Part shown: positions 1-8,708 of the stretch, piece after piece
Numbering within the stretch: position 1 is the first letter of the stretch
Layout of the letters: every line of letters begins with the position of its first letter
Assembly (NCBI RefSeq): GCF_002024805.1
Contig: NZ_CP014337.1
Location: forward strand, 2,108,001-2,172,000
Source of the DNA: Elizabethkingia bruuniana
Lineage (GTDB): Bacteria; Bacteroidota; Bacteroidia; Flavobacteriales; Weeksellaceae
Reading direction: 5' to 3'
DNA length: 64,000 bases
The notes under the pieces: generated by a model
Seen by the model: the letters and a program-made list of their open reading frames with translations, nothing else
The model's database searches: none
Told to the model about the DNA's origin: nothing
Translations under genes and position numbers: made by a program

Positions 1-1
1 T

Positions 2-32
2 AAAACCGGTAGTTCTTGAAACTACCGGTAAA
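2..32. terminator. Hairpin terminator
   Basis: A perfect 10-bp inverted repeat (ACCGGTAGTT at 5-14, its complement at 20-29) has a 5-nt loop and A/T runs on both sides. It lies about 80 bp beyond the stop codon of the minus-strand fimbrillin-like gene and probably ends that transcript. Confidence 0.7.
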
Positions 33-113
33 ACATATCAGTTTTACAAACAAATGATGAAATTGTTCTTATGGAAAGCTGTATCCTTGTTTTCAAAGGT
101 ATAATCCTTATAA

Positions 114-2003
114 CTAATTATATTCTTTTATACATCTAACAGCCATCCCGTGTGTAGGATGCGTTGTGCCAGAAGAGATAGTTCCAGATGGTGTTATGGA
201 AGAAAAATAAACCAGATCTGCCCCACTCTCATCTCTTGAACTTGTCCAGTAAAATGCATTCTCTGTACGGCGAGCCGCCAATTCCCCTTGAGCAGAGCTC
301 GGAACTTTCGTAGATGTAATTCGGCGATAGCCACCAAAAGGAATAAATAATGCATTCCCCAGCCAACGTCCTCTGCCATATTCATCTCCAAAATCAACGC
401 TCGCATTTCCTGTTCTTGTGAATTTATTAAATCCATCTCCGGCATTAGCTGCATCTGCCCATTCATCTTTAGTGGGAACTCGATAACCGCTCGGGCAAGG
501 GTTGCTCGCTCCTCCATTACCACTGGTTGTCCAGGAATCAGCAGGAAGCGTAGAGGCTCCGGAAGAAGTATCTGTCCAAGGGAACAATCCACCTGCAATC
601 CATCCTATTCCTCTCCATCCTGTACCATTCGGGTTACCTGCCGGGGCCCCCGGAGAATTGAAAGCTAATCCCGGATTATACCTTGCATCCTGATCTACGT
701 CCTTAGTAATCCATCTTATATTTTGCTGATTACTCAATCCATTACTTCCCCATTCGTATCTAGCTCCATGGAACCTTTTAATATTAGTGGAACTGCTTAC
801 GTCAAATGGATTAAAGTTACCACTGGTATCCACTCCAAGATCATTACACATAAATTCGCGCCACACTTTATTTTCAAGCGTCATCTGACTGGCACCTTTT
901 GGTCTTGTATATGCGCCACACTTTTTAATCTCAACATTTAGATTTTGTTTATACTCCGGAAGCAATTTAAATGATGAATTAATCGACTGTGTTTTAGTAA
1001 CCGCAGGCGTTTTTGTATTATCTGTTATAGTAACATTAGCCGAAAAAACAGCCGTTTTACTATTATCAATACTGGTATTGGTATTAATTAAAACATTATT
1101 TAGCGTTTGACTTTGAGATTTTGCAGTACCATTAATTGATGTTAGATTGATGACTTTATTTTCATAGTCTGTACGTCCGGAGATTATTCCGGCATTTGCC
1201 CCGCTGAAAGCTATAGATCCATCTTTAGCATGTGGTATCGTCAGTACAGTGTTCGTTATACCGCTTCCCGAAAAAGATAGTTGAGAGTCTAATATATTTA
1301 CGTTTACCTTCTCTATTAATGCTGTTTTATGACGAAGAATAATACCAAGTGTATTACTGCCTTTCGCAAATGTCTGATTAGGCATCTTTACATACATCAT
1401 ATCAGTATTATTGATATAATCGGCCTTAGCACCGCTGATATTACCTTTTTCAGTAGTAATATTAGGTAAAGAAGCTGTTGCAAAAGAGTATGCTACTATA
1501 TCATAAGAAATACTATTATCCAGCCAAAGATCACCTTCTGCGGGATTAACAAGCTCTACATTAGCACCGTTCACTCTATAATCTCTGTGAGCAGCATAGG
1601 CTCCGGGGCTTGTAGAGGATGCACTTCTATAGGCAATAACACGAAACTGTATCCCATTTCCTAAATTATTGCCACTCACTGCTGCTTTTGCACCACTCAT
1701 AGCTGCCTGAGTATTTAATCCATTAAAAACCGGAGTAACTTCTGTTGAAATAAAGGTACTTGGGTCTATCATTGTAATCTGGGTTTGTACTACACCAGAA
1801 GGCGCAGTAGTTCCTTTTCCAGTAGATGCTGTAAACTCAGGCTCTGTAGCCCCTGCAAAATCTGAACCCAATAGATTAATTTTTATAGCAGTATTGCCTT
1901 TAGAATCAGGATTCAAAGTATTATCTGTATCATTACTTCGACAGGAAGACAATAGTACCAATAATAAAGTTATACTTAAACTTTTAAAATTTTTTGTTTT
2001 CAT
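114..2003 (-). CDS. Fimbrillin-like lipoprotein with FISUMP-type C-terminal domain
   Basis: 629 residues. The N terminus is a lipoprotein signal (hydrophobic stretch, then LLSSC, with Cys at 21), so the protein should be an outer-membrane or surface lipoprotein. Residues about 40-360 are rich in Thr, Ser and Asn and resemble the fimbrillin/Mfa-like beta-sandwich region of Bacteroidota. The last 200 residues have the Gly/Trp-rich pattern ending in GYRVPTKDEW and FYWTSS, typical of the FISUMP (Fibrobacter major paralogous) domain. Fimbrillin-family proteins make fimbriae or surface adhesins. This copy has no assembly (anchor or tip) genes in the window. It follows the small gene at 2090-2284, probably in one transcript. 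Family assignment is from pattern recognition, and the ligand is unknown. Confidence 0.8.
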   Translation of the reverse strand: MKTKNFKSLSITLLLVLLSSCRSNDTDNTLNPDSKGNTAIKINLLGSDFAGATEPEFTASTGKGTTAPSGVVQTQITMIDPSTFISTEVTPVFNGLNTQAAMSGAKAAVSGNNLGNGIQFRVIAYRSASSTSPGAYAAHRDYRVNGANVELVNPAEGDLWLDNSISYDIVAYSFATASLPNITTEKGNISGAKADYINNTDMMYVKMPNQTFAKGSNTLGIILRHKTALIEKVNVNILDSQLSFSGSGITNTVLTIPHAKDGSIAFSGANAGIISGRTDYENKVINLTSINGTAKSQSQTLNNVLINTNTSIDNSKTAVFSANVTITDNTKTPAVTKTQSINSSFKLLPEYKQNLNVEIKKCGAYTRPKGASQMTLENKVWREFMCNDLGVDTSGNFNPFDVSSSTNIKRFHGARYEWGSNGLSNQQNIRWITKDVDQDARYNPGLAFNSPGAPAGNPNGTGWRGIGWIAGGLFPWTDTSSGASTLPADSWTTSGNGGASNPCPSGYRVPTKDEWADAANAGDGFNKFTRTGNASVDFGDEYGRGRWLGNALFIPFGGYRRITSTKVPSSAQGELAARRTENAFYWTSSRDESGADLVYFSSITPSGTISSGTTHPTHGMAVRCIKEYN

Positions 2004-2089
2004 ATTTGTGTGCTTTTTAGATAAAATGTTTTTAAAGCATGGGAATTATTATTAATGCTCTGTAAGCAGGTTCTAATGATAAAAGAAGA

Positions 2090-2284
2090 CTATTCCCAAA
2101 TAATTTCCCCGGTTTGGGTATCTGTCCCTTCCCAATCTGTTTGTACAGTAGTATCAGGTTTTACGAGTGCAGATGTAGCAGATATTCCGGCTTCCATTTC
2201 AACCAAAACAATCTCAAATACGGGCGGGATATACACGTGCTTTTTACCATGAAATAACATTTCATCTTTCTTTATTCTTTCCAT
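2090..2284 (-). CDS. Small conserved acidic protein upstream of fimbrillin gene
   Basis: 64 residues with no signal peptide or membrane segment. The visible pattern is a Lys-rich start, then YIPPVFEI, a short acidic stretch, Ala/Ser/Thr-rich AGISATSA, and a Trp near the end. I recognise this layout from short proteins placed directly before fimbrillin or FISUMP genes in flavobacteria, but no function is known to me. It starts 86 bp upstream of the lipoprotein gene on the same strand, so co-transcription is likely. It could be a small regulator, chaperone or peptide precursor. Those readings are guesses. Confidence 0.6.
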   Translation of the reverse strand: MERIKKDEMLFHGKKHVYIPPVFEIVLVEMEAGISATSALVKPDTTVQTDWEGTDTQTGEIIWE

Positions 2285-2646
2285 CTTTGTTTGTGTCTTA
2301 AAATTTTTATTTGTCTATTAATAAATTCCCGTACATGTGGATTAGGAATTGTGATCGTAAAAATTTATTACAAATATGAAAATTCATGTATTACCCTAAA
2401 AGAAAAGGCACATACAATAAAGGAAATAACAATAAAAAAACAGGTTCATTTTCAGAAAAACGAATATATTAAAAGCAGCAACGCGCTAATAATAAGCATA
2501 TTGCATAAATCCACTTTATTACATTATGTTTTACTAAAATGGGTAGCACTTTTCTGAAATCCTACATTAAGAATCAAAATAATCTTATGATTTCAGATTA
2601 AGAATAGCATTCTGATTTGACAAAATATCTCTTAAAGTCTTCCTTT
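2285..2646. other. AT-rich intergenic region, no supported gene
   Basis: This stretch holds the promoter side of the small gene at 2090-2284. The short open frame on the plus strand (2291-2557) is Lys/Ile-rich and has no family features, so I do not call it coding. The right part adjoins the repeat element at 2647-2833. Confidence 0.5.
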
Positions 2647-2833
2647 AGAACCTGTTTAGATTTTAATTCAAAAATAATCTAGACTCCGACAGGCTCAGTC
2701 TGACACCTATAAAGAAAGATATTTTAGATAAACAATGTCACTCTAAGCTCTAAGCCTGTAATGAGCCAGTTTATAGTGAGCTTGACGAACTAAATTATCG
2801 AAGAGTATTAACTATAAAATTTAAACAGACTCT
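2647..2833. repeat. MITE-like element with imperfect terminal inverted repeats
   Basis: The ends are related inverted repeats: AGAACCTGTTTAGATTTTA at 2647-2665, and on the other strand AGAGTCTGTTTAAATTTT ending at 2833. The inside (about 150 bp) contains two related short palindromic strings of the type GACAGGCTCAGTCTGAC, a kind of REP sequence seen scattered in Bacteroidota genomes. No open frame fits inside. The right end coincides with the last codon of the AraC-type gene at 2833-4305. A non-autonomous transposable element is the best reading, but no target duplication is clear. Confidence 0.45.
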
Positions 2834-4305
2834 TACTCTTTAGAATAATATTTCTTTATATATTCCAGAGGTTTCATTTGGGTATTATTGGTAAATGCAG
2901 AAGTAAAGGCTCTTTGTGAAGAAAATCCGGAGAGTTCTGCAAGATAGTAGATTTTAAATTTACTAAAGTTAGGGTCTGTTTTCAGTTTATTAATAACATA
3001 CTGTATTCTAAGGTCATTAATATATTGAACAAATGATTTATTTTTATGCCTCTTTATGACTAGTGATAAGTATTTTGTATTACACTGGAATTTATTGGCA
3101 ACGCTATATAAGGAAGTTTCTTTATCTACAAAGGCTTCCTGTTTTTCGAATTCGTTGAGATTATAAAGAATTTTTTCTTCTGTTTCCGTACTTATATTAA
3201 CATCAATCTGCAGGGTTTCTTTTTTCTCTTTCTGTGAACTATTTATTTTTTCAGACTTCTTTTTATAGTTTAAAAAGAAATAAATGACTACCAATCCAAA
3301 AGCAATACAGGCCGTCGTTATTAAAACCGGAGCTACTTTGATAGGAGTCGGCTTACTGGTCGCATTGTATATTTCATTTACAGCATGCTGATTTTTCTGA
3401 GTTCCATTTAGATATAGTTTTTGGTATTGTTGTAAATAATAAAGTGCATTTTTACTATCACCTGCATTTCCATAAGCCTCGGAAAGGCCTTGTAAGATCT
3501 CTAGTTTTTTATCGTAAAAGCTCTCTCCCTTGCAATAGCTTAAAGCTTTTTTATACTGCTCGATAGCTTCGGAGTATTTACCCTGTGCCGCTAAAAGATA
3601 GCCAATATCATGATAAGTAAAAGCCAGTTTGTAAGTATCATTAGCATTAATAAACTCCAAAGCCTTTTGTGAATATACATAAGCCGAATCATATTTCTTG
3701 GTTTTGGAGTAGAGATAGCTTAGATTCGTATATGCTGAAGGCAGTAATTCTTTTCTGGAAACTTCGCTACTTACTTTCAAATAACTATTAATGCCTTTTT
3801 GGGCAACGATAATCTTTTTATCCAGTTCCTTATTGTTATCCATTAGCACAAGTAAAGAGGCATAAATTCCACCTTTAATTTCATAAGCTTCATCATTTTG
3901 TTGCTTCGAAACCAAAACAAGTGCCTGATCAAGCAGTTCTTTGGATTTGTCCAACAGTCCCATCTTAGCATACTGCGTACCAAGAATCCTCAATCCCAGC
4001 GCCTCTCCTTCATTGTAATTGTTCTTTTTAGCAGATTCAATAGCGGCATTAGCATAATAAATACAGGAATCAGGACTTCCTTTTAAATAAAATGCAAAAC
4101 TTGTAATATAGTCAGCCTTTGATACAATATCGAATGTATTAGTCTTTAAAGCTTTCTCTTTTAATATTTTGCTTTCTTTTATGACATTATCAGGAGAGTT
4201 GTTTACTTCTTTTCTTAATTCAGTATATCTCTCATTTAAGTTCTGACAAAATACGAACTGAGGAAAAAGCATTAGTACTACTAGTAAGTAAGAATTTTTC
4301 ATCAT
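2833..4305 (-). CDS. TPR-containing membrane AraC-family transcriptional regulator
   Basis: 490 residues. A signal peptide (1-20) is followed by tetratricopeptide-like helices (about 60-300), one transmembrane helix (about 324-345, ending in NYKKK), a charged linker, and a C-terminal AraC-type double helix-turn-helix (about 385-490, with the signature RIQYVINKLK...IYYLAELSGFSSQRAFTSAF split across it). The layout predicts a periplasmic TPR sensor and a cytoplasmic DNA-binding domain, a known Bacteroidota arrangement. It stands alone on the minus strand and its targets are not evident. The stop codon lies inside the end of a repeat element. Confidence 0.85.
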   Translation of the reverse strand: MMKNSYLLVVLMLFPQFVFCQNLNERYTELRKEVNNSPDNVIKESKILKEKALKTNTFDIVSKADYITSFAFYLKGSPDSCIYYANAAIESAKKNNYNEGEALGLRILGTQYAKMGLLDKSKELLDQALVLVSKQQNDEAYEIKGGIYASLLVLMDNNKELDKKIIVAQKGINSYLKVSSEVSRKELLPSAYTNLSYLYSKTKKYDSAYVYSQKALEFINANDTYKLAFTYHDIGYLLAAQGKYSEAIEQYKKALSYCKGESFYDKKLEILQGLSEAYGNAGDSKNALYYLQQYQKLYLNGTQKNQHAVNEIYNATSKPTPIKVAPVLITTACIAFGLVVIYFFLNYKKKSEKINSSQKEKKETLQIDVNISTETEEKILYNLNEFEKQEAFVDKETSLYSVANKFQCNTKYLSLVIKRHKNKSFVQYINDLRIQYVINKLKTDPNFSKFKIYYLAELSGFSSQRAFTSAFTNNTQMKPLEYIKKYYSKE

Positions 4306-4493
4306 AAATCATTGTGTGTAGAGCGCGAATACTCATAATTATTAATCTAGAATATCCGAAAGCAACTATAAAGATAAAACAAATAATAAACACATAAAAA
4401 ATAGTATTACCCAATTGTATCTGTATTATGTTTCTATTCTTAATAAAGATATTTTATTTATGATAATGTAAAATTCAGCTTAAGTAAATGTTT

Positions 4494-5141
4494 TTAAGGA
4501 ACAATAACAACAGAGGTATACAGGCTTACTACTTTCCAACCTAAAGATTCATATAATAAACGCCCCTGTTCTGTAGCAACAAGAATATTATTTTCAATTC
4601 CCTTTCTTTCTGCTATTTTCTGAAGTTCAGCAAATAAATAACTTCCCAATCCTTTTCTTTGATGAAACTGACTGGTTTCTATTCGGTCATATATAGCCCA
4701 ACCGTCAATACATACAACTCTGCCAGAAGAGGCTAACTCATTATTTTTATCTTTAATCTTAATGAGGTAAACTCCATCATCAGAAACTTCAGTTTCCATA
4801 CTATAGCCGTCTGCTAGTAATCGGTTTTCAAACTTCTCAGGATTATTTTCACCCATCATCAGATAGCCTTGTGGCTGAATGGTCCATCGATCAGGTAAGA
4901 TTTCTGTAAGCTCGTTGCAGGGAGCGCAGACTTTAAGAAAAACCCACGGTTCTTCAATCGATTCTGCTAAATCAATTAAATCTTTATTTAGAAAAGGGAA
5001 AACATAACGGCTTTTCTGCTCTTCCCAACCAACTTCTATTTTAAATCCTGACTTATATTTAACCGGTAGTGATACTCCTCTTGATACCGACCAGCCATTC
5101 AACCATTTTTCTATTAGCTCAGCAGAAACTATTTCTTTCAT
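4494..5141 (-). CDS. GNAT-family N-acetyltransferase
   Basis: 215 residues, soluble. The C-terminal half (about 105-215) carries a GNAT fold with the acetyl-CoA loop seen as FHQRKGLGSYLF (Q-x-x-G-x-G/A) and the final strand LYESLGWKVVS. The N-terminal half has no family I recognise and may bind the substrate. These enzymes transfer acetyl from acetyl-CoA to an amine, but the substrate cannot be told from sequence. It is a single gene followed 54 bp on by the hydrolase start on the same strand side. Confidence 0.85.
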   Translation of the reverse strand: MKEIVSAELIEKWLNGWSVSRGVSLPVKYKSGFKIEVGWEEQKSRYVFPFLNKDLIDLAESIEEPWVFLKVCAPCNELTEILPDRWTIQPQGYLMMGENNPEKFENRLLADGYSMETEVSDDGVYLIKIKDKNNELASSGRVVCIDGWAIYDRIETSQFHQRKGLGSYLFAELQKIAERKGIENNILVATEQGRLLYESLGWKVVSLYTSVVIVP

Positions 5142-5195
5142 AAATCAGAATTTATAAACCTGAATAAAGGTACATGATGATATAAATAAAACCAT

Positions 5196-6170
5196 TTACT
5201 GGACAAATACTTCTGGTTTTATCTTCTCCATGATTACTTTTTGTAATTTATCTGGTTCTGTATTAAAAATGGTATGTCCGGATTTTTTCATCCAGAACAT
5301 TCCCTTTTTCGGTGCTTTAACAAATTTATAGTAATCTTCAACAAGGTAATGTGATTTCTGTTTATCTCCATTTCCTTCAATAAAATATACCGGAGTATCA
5401 ATTTCAGGAAGTGTATTAAAAAGACTTCCTTCTACAGATTTTTTCCACATCGGAAACCAGATTGCCAGCCATTTGTAATAAGTAGGTTTAAAATCTTCTT
5501 TTTTAGCAAAATCTACTCCGTTATGAATAAATAACCATTTCTGGGAATAGAATAAATCATCAGGCATTGTAAAAGGAATATTTATTAAATTGAGCTCTTC
5601 CGTTGCTGTCATATTATTCGTTTTAACAGCCCATTTTTTCAGCATATCTACCGTTAATTCTGACGATTTATTTATATCGATAATTGCACTTATCGGAATA
5701 TAGGCATATAATAATTCGGGATGATTTTTAGCAATATCAAAACCAAGAACAGATCCCCATGAGTGAGAAGCTAAAAACAGTTTTTCACGCTTAAATCTTT
5801 TTAAAAGGTAATTGACAACTTCATAAGCATCATTTTTTAGAAGTTCTGGAGTCAGATTTTGTTGCGTTGAATTTAGTTTTAATGTTTCTCCGGTTTCTCT
5901 CTGGTCCCAGTTTATAACCACAAATTCATCCTTCAGCTTATCTGTAAATTTTTCAGAAACAGCAACTAATGATGTACCAGGCCCACCATGCAAAAATAGA
6001 AGAATCGGTTTTTCTTTGTTATTGCCTTTTATACTAATGAACTGCTTAATTCCTCCTATTGGAATGACTTCAGTAGTGTCTATTTTAGCAATATTAATTT
6101 TATCATTTTTTTGACTTAAACAAATAAAATATATTGAAAGCAAAATCAATAAAAAACTTTTTTTAACCAT
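5196..6170 (-). CDS. Exported alpha/beta hydrolase (proline iminopeptidase-like)
   Basis: 324 residues with an N-terminal signal peptide (about 1-19). The oxyanion loop HGGPGTS (61-67) and the nucleophile elbow SHSWG (Ser137) are those of the S33/proline-iminopeptidase-like branch. The catalytic His is probably in KKSGHTIFN near the C terminus. It should be a periplasmic peptidase or esterase acting on small substrates. The WDQRETG stretch after the oxyanion loop also fits S33 peptidases (usually WDQRGSG). Confidence 0.85.
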   Translation of the reverse strand: MVKKSFLLILLSIYFICLSQKNDKINIAKIDTTEVIPIGGIKQFISIKGNNKEKPILLFLHGGPGTSLVAVSEKFTDKLKDEFVVINWDQRETGETLKLNSTQQNLTPELLKNDAYEVVNYLLKRFKREKLFLASHSWGSVLGFDIAKNHPELLYAYIPISAIIDINKSSELTVDMLKKWAVKTNNMTATEELNLINIPFTMPDDLFYSQKWLFIHNGVDFAKKEDFKPTYYKWLAIWFPMWKKSVEGSLFNTLPEIDTPVYFIEGNGDKQKSHYLVEDYYKFVKAPKKGMFWMKKSGHTIFNTEPDKLQKVIMEKIKPEVFVQ

Positions 6171-6373
6171 TTCTGAATCTCTATTATATTATGATATCGT
6201 AAATACAATGATAACAAATTGTATTTATATATGAATATAGTTTATCGAGAATATTTTTGATCTTCTTTAGTCCTATAAAATCACTATAAATTAATGGATA
6301 CTTTTATTCACACCACTCTGCCTGGTATTTTCTATCTTTATATTCCATAAAACAAAACTAATAACAACCTACC

Positions 6374-7204
6374 ATGAAAAATCAACTTTCAACCAGAAAT
6401 ATGCTCCGTATATTTCTGCTTTGCCCAGTGTTCCTCTTTCTATACTCATGCTCAGTCAGCAATCAGTACCACAAAGGGAAACTTGTATGGCAGGATAATT
6501 TTAACGATAAAAAAGCATTCAATGCCAAATACTGGAGCAAGATTCCCAGAGGAACTTCTGACTGGGACAGACATATGAGTAACGATGAGAAATGCTATGA
6601 TATGAAAAATGGAAAACTAATACTCCGCGGAATTAATAATACCAATCTATCTCAGGATACCGCAAAATTTCTTACGGGTGGCATTTATACTAAAGATAAA
6701 GTTGCTTTTGGATTAGGACGCTGGGAAGTGAGGGCTAAACTAAATGCTGCAAAAGGAGCCTGGCCGGCCTTCTGGTTGCTAGCCCAGAATGGTAAATGGC
6801 CTGAGGGCGGTGAAGTAGATATTATGGAAAGACTAAATCATGACAGCATTGCCTACCAGACTGTTCACAGTTATTATACACACATACTTAACATAAAAAA
6901 TAATCCGAAACACGGAAGTACCGGAAAAATAAAACCAGACTCTTTCAACACTTATGCAGTGGAGTTACACAGTGACAGCCTTGCCTTCTTCATCAACGGC
7001 CATAGAACATTTTCTTATCCCCGCATAAAAACAGATAAACAGGGGCAATTTCCTTTTACAGATCACAAATATTACCTGTTGCTGGATATGCAGCTTGGAG
7101 GCTCCTGGGTTGGTAAAGTAGATCCTAAACAACTACCTGTTGAAATGGAAATCGACCGGGTAAAATTTTACAGCTTTGAACAAGAATCAAAATCTAAAAA
7201 ATAA
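6374..7204 (+). CDS. Glycoside hydrolase family 16 lipoprotein
   Basis: 276 residues. The lipobox LYSC (Cys26) predicts a lipoprotein. The GH16 catalytic motif E-x-D-x-x-E is complete as EVDIME (Glu147, Asp149, Glu152), and flanking Trp residues (PAFWLL, WPEGGE) match the beta-jelly-roll fold. GH16 enzymes cleave beta-1,3 or mixed beta-1,3/1,4 glucans and some galactans. The insert around KLNAAKGAWPAFWLL fits a laminarinase-like clade, but the substrate is not certain. It is on the plus strand, with the WG-repeat gene starting 39 bp after it. No SusC/D pair is nearby, so this is not a full polysaccharide locus. Confidence 0.9.
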   Translation: MKNQLSTRNMLRIFLLCPVFLFLYSCSVSNQYHKGKLVWQDNFNDKKAFNAKYWSKIPRGTSDWDRHMSNDEKCYDMKNGKLILRGINNTNLSQDTAKFLTGGIYTKDKVAFGLGRWEVRAKLNAAKGAWPAFWLLAQNGKWPEGGEVDIMERLNHDSIAYQTVHSYYTHILNIKNNPKHGSTGKIKPDSFNTYAVELHSDSLAFFINGHRTFSYPRIKTDKQGQFPFTDHKYYLLLDMQLGGSWVGKVDPKQLPVEMEIDRVKFYSFEQESKSKK

Positions 7205-7243
7205 TAACAAAATTTATATATTTGGTATTAACACATCCCTGCT

Positions 7244-7906
7244 ATGAATTTTCGTTTTCTTTTTATTACCCTTTTTATACCTATAATCTTTTGTGCAGCT
7301 CAGGATAAAAATGAGTGCTATAGAATATTCTCAGATTCAGCCTCAGGAACAGCACTATATGGTTATAAAAACCATAATAATGTAATAAAAATCCCTGCGA
7401 AGTTTATCTCAGCTTACTCTGACGACCTCTGTAAAATGGCAATTGTACTGGATTCAAAAGAAGGATGGACAGGAATAAGTAAAAATGGAAGTATTATTTT
7501 AAGACCTTATATCTACGATAACGGACCTGACTATGTAGAGGAAGGTCTATTCAGATATACTGAAGGGAAAAAAATTGGTTTTGCCAATCTTAGCGGAGAA
7601 AAGATTATTAGTGCTCAGTTTGATTTTGTAACACCTTTTAAAGACGGATTAGCAGAATATTCTATAGGTGGAGAAAGAATTTATGACAATGGAAAAACTG
7701 CTTCACAGATTGCCCGAGAGGGAGGTTCTCTAACAGATGTACATTGGTATTGGGGTGGAAATGTAACCGAATCAGGTTATATCAATAAAGCCGGTCAAAG
7801 ATTTAAAAAGATAATTCCCTTTAAAAAGGATATAAGGCAAGCAATAACCTTCCAAAATAAAAAGGTTTTGCTTGATAAAAAAGGACGAATTATAAAAAAA
7901 TTATAA
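7244..7906 (+). CDS. Exported WG-repeat protein
   Basis: 220 residues with a signal peptide (1-19). Several copies of the WG (KWG-like) repeat pattern are visible, such as EGWTGISKNGSIIL, GKKIGFANLSGEKII and ESGYINKAGQ, forming a beta-rich repeat domain. The molecular role of WG-repeat proteins is poorly known. It lies 39 bp downstream of the GH16 gene in the same direction and ends at a strong hairpin. Confidence 0.8.
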   Translation: MNFRFLFITLFIPIIFCAAQDKNECYRIFSDSASGTALYGYKNHNNVIKIPAKFISAYSDDLCKMAIVLDSKEGWTGISKNGSIILRPYIYDNGPDYVEEGLFRYTEGKKIGFANLSGEKIISAQFDFVTPFKDGLAEYSIGGERIYDNGKTASQIAREGGSLTDVHWYWGGNVTESGYINKAGQRFKKIIPFKKDIRQAITFQNKKVLLDKKGRIIKKL

Positions 7907-7913
7907 TCAGTAT

Positions 7914-7944
7914 AAAAAAAGCAGGAGAAAACTCCTGCTTTTTT
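7914..7944. terminator. Bidirectional terminator
   Basis: The inverted repeat GCAGGAG (7921-7927) / CTCCTGC (7932-7938) with an AAAA loop is flanked by seven A on the left and six T on the right. It sits between two convergent genes and should stop both transcripts. Confidence 0.9.
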
Positions 7945-7947
7945 AGT

Positions 7948-8697
7948 TTAGTTTTTATACTGTGCAATCGCTTCAGCTATCCCACCGCCAGCAACTGTAA
8001 AAAAAGAAGGTCCTGCCAGTAAGAATACTTTATTCAGAGGTTTGAAAGTAGTTAATTTCTGTGATTTCAGAATATTCTGAGTCCGGTATTCATTGACCAC
8101 TCCTCTTACCACATTTCCGGCAACCAGAGCTGTTGGAGAATCTATTCCGGCATCTTTAAGATCACTAGCAAATGCAAAGTTGCTCACACCTAATTTCAAT
8201 GCTTCGCGGGTTGCAATTTCACCAACTGATATCATTAATTCCGGTGTAAATTTATTGCGGTCACCCAATCCTATTAATAATAACTTTCTGGCTCCAAGAG
8301 TCTTTGTAGGAGGCGTCAGTAAAAGTGTTTCCAATGCATGTCCTTTAAACTCTCCGGTTTTGCGGATTTCTGTAAGCTTTCCTTTAAGGGCTTCATCCAA
8401 ATGCACCAATCCGTTAAGTGCCGCCGGTAGCGCAGGCGGAGAAACAAAAATATCACCTTCGGTATATTCGAATACACAGGCTACCTGTAATTCTGCATTT
8501 GCAGCGGAAGGTCCCTGTACCATTCCTATCATTTGTACTCCGTCTATACTTCCCCATGTTTTGGTTGTTCCAATAGCTGTAGGAGTTGCCGATGAATTTG
8601 AAGTGGCTGTTTGCTGAGCAAAACTTACTGTTGTCATTAATGAGAAACCAAAAATCATTAAAGATTTTTTCAGGCTTCTGAATTCTATAGTTTTCAT
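7948..8697 (-). CDS. Exported protein of peptidase M17 N-terminal domain only
   Basis: 249 residues. A signal peptide (about 1-27) precedes a region matching the N-terminal (macro-like) domain of leucyl aminopeptidases (M17), seen in LLLIGLGDRNKFTPE and in the Ala-rich helix after it. The catalytic C-terminal domain with the metal ligands (NTDAEGR motif) is absent. It cannot act as an M17 peptidase. A stand-alone exported domain may bind nucleotide-like ligands, or nothing known. It begins 11 bp after the porin gene and ends at a terminator, so the two form an operon. Confidence 0.75.
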   Translation of the reverse strand: MKTIEFRSLKKSLMIFGFSLMTTVSFAQQTATSNSSATPTAIGTTKTWGSIDGVQMIGMVQGPSAANAELQVACVFEYTEGDIFVSPPALPAALNGLVHLDEALKGKLTEIRKTGEFKGHALETLLLTPPTKTLGARKLLLIGLGDRNKFTPELMISVGEIATREALKLGVSNFAFASDLKDAGIDSPTALVAGNVVRGVVNEYRTQNILKSQKLTTFKPLNKVFLLAGPSFFTVAGGGIAEAIAQYKN

Positions 8698-8708
8698 AAA
8701 ATAATTGT

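Noticed and set aside
2291-2557. 88-codon open frame on the plus strand
   Set aside because: Low-complexity Lys/Ile-rich translation of AT-rich DNA, no family features.
4270-4290. ACTAGTAAGTAAG, similar to the TetR operator
   Set aside because: Within the start of the TPR/AraC gene coding region, without the dyad found at 22365-22384.
8093-8617. 174-codon open frame on the plus strand
   Set aside because: Lies fully inside the opposite-strand M17-domain gene, which has a signal peptide and a family match.
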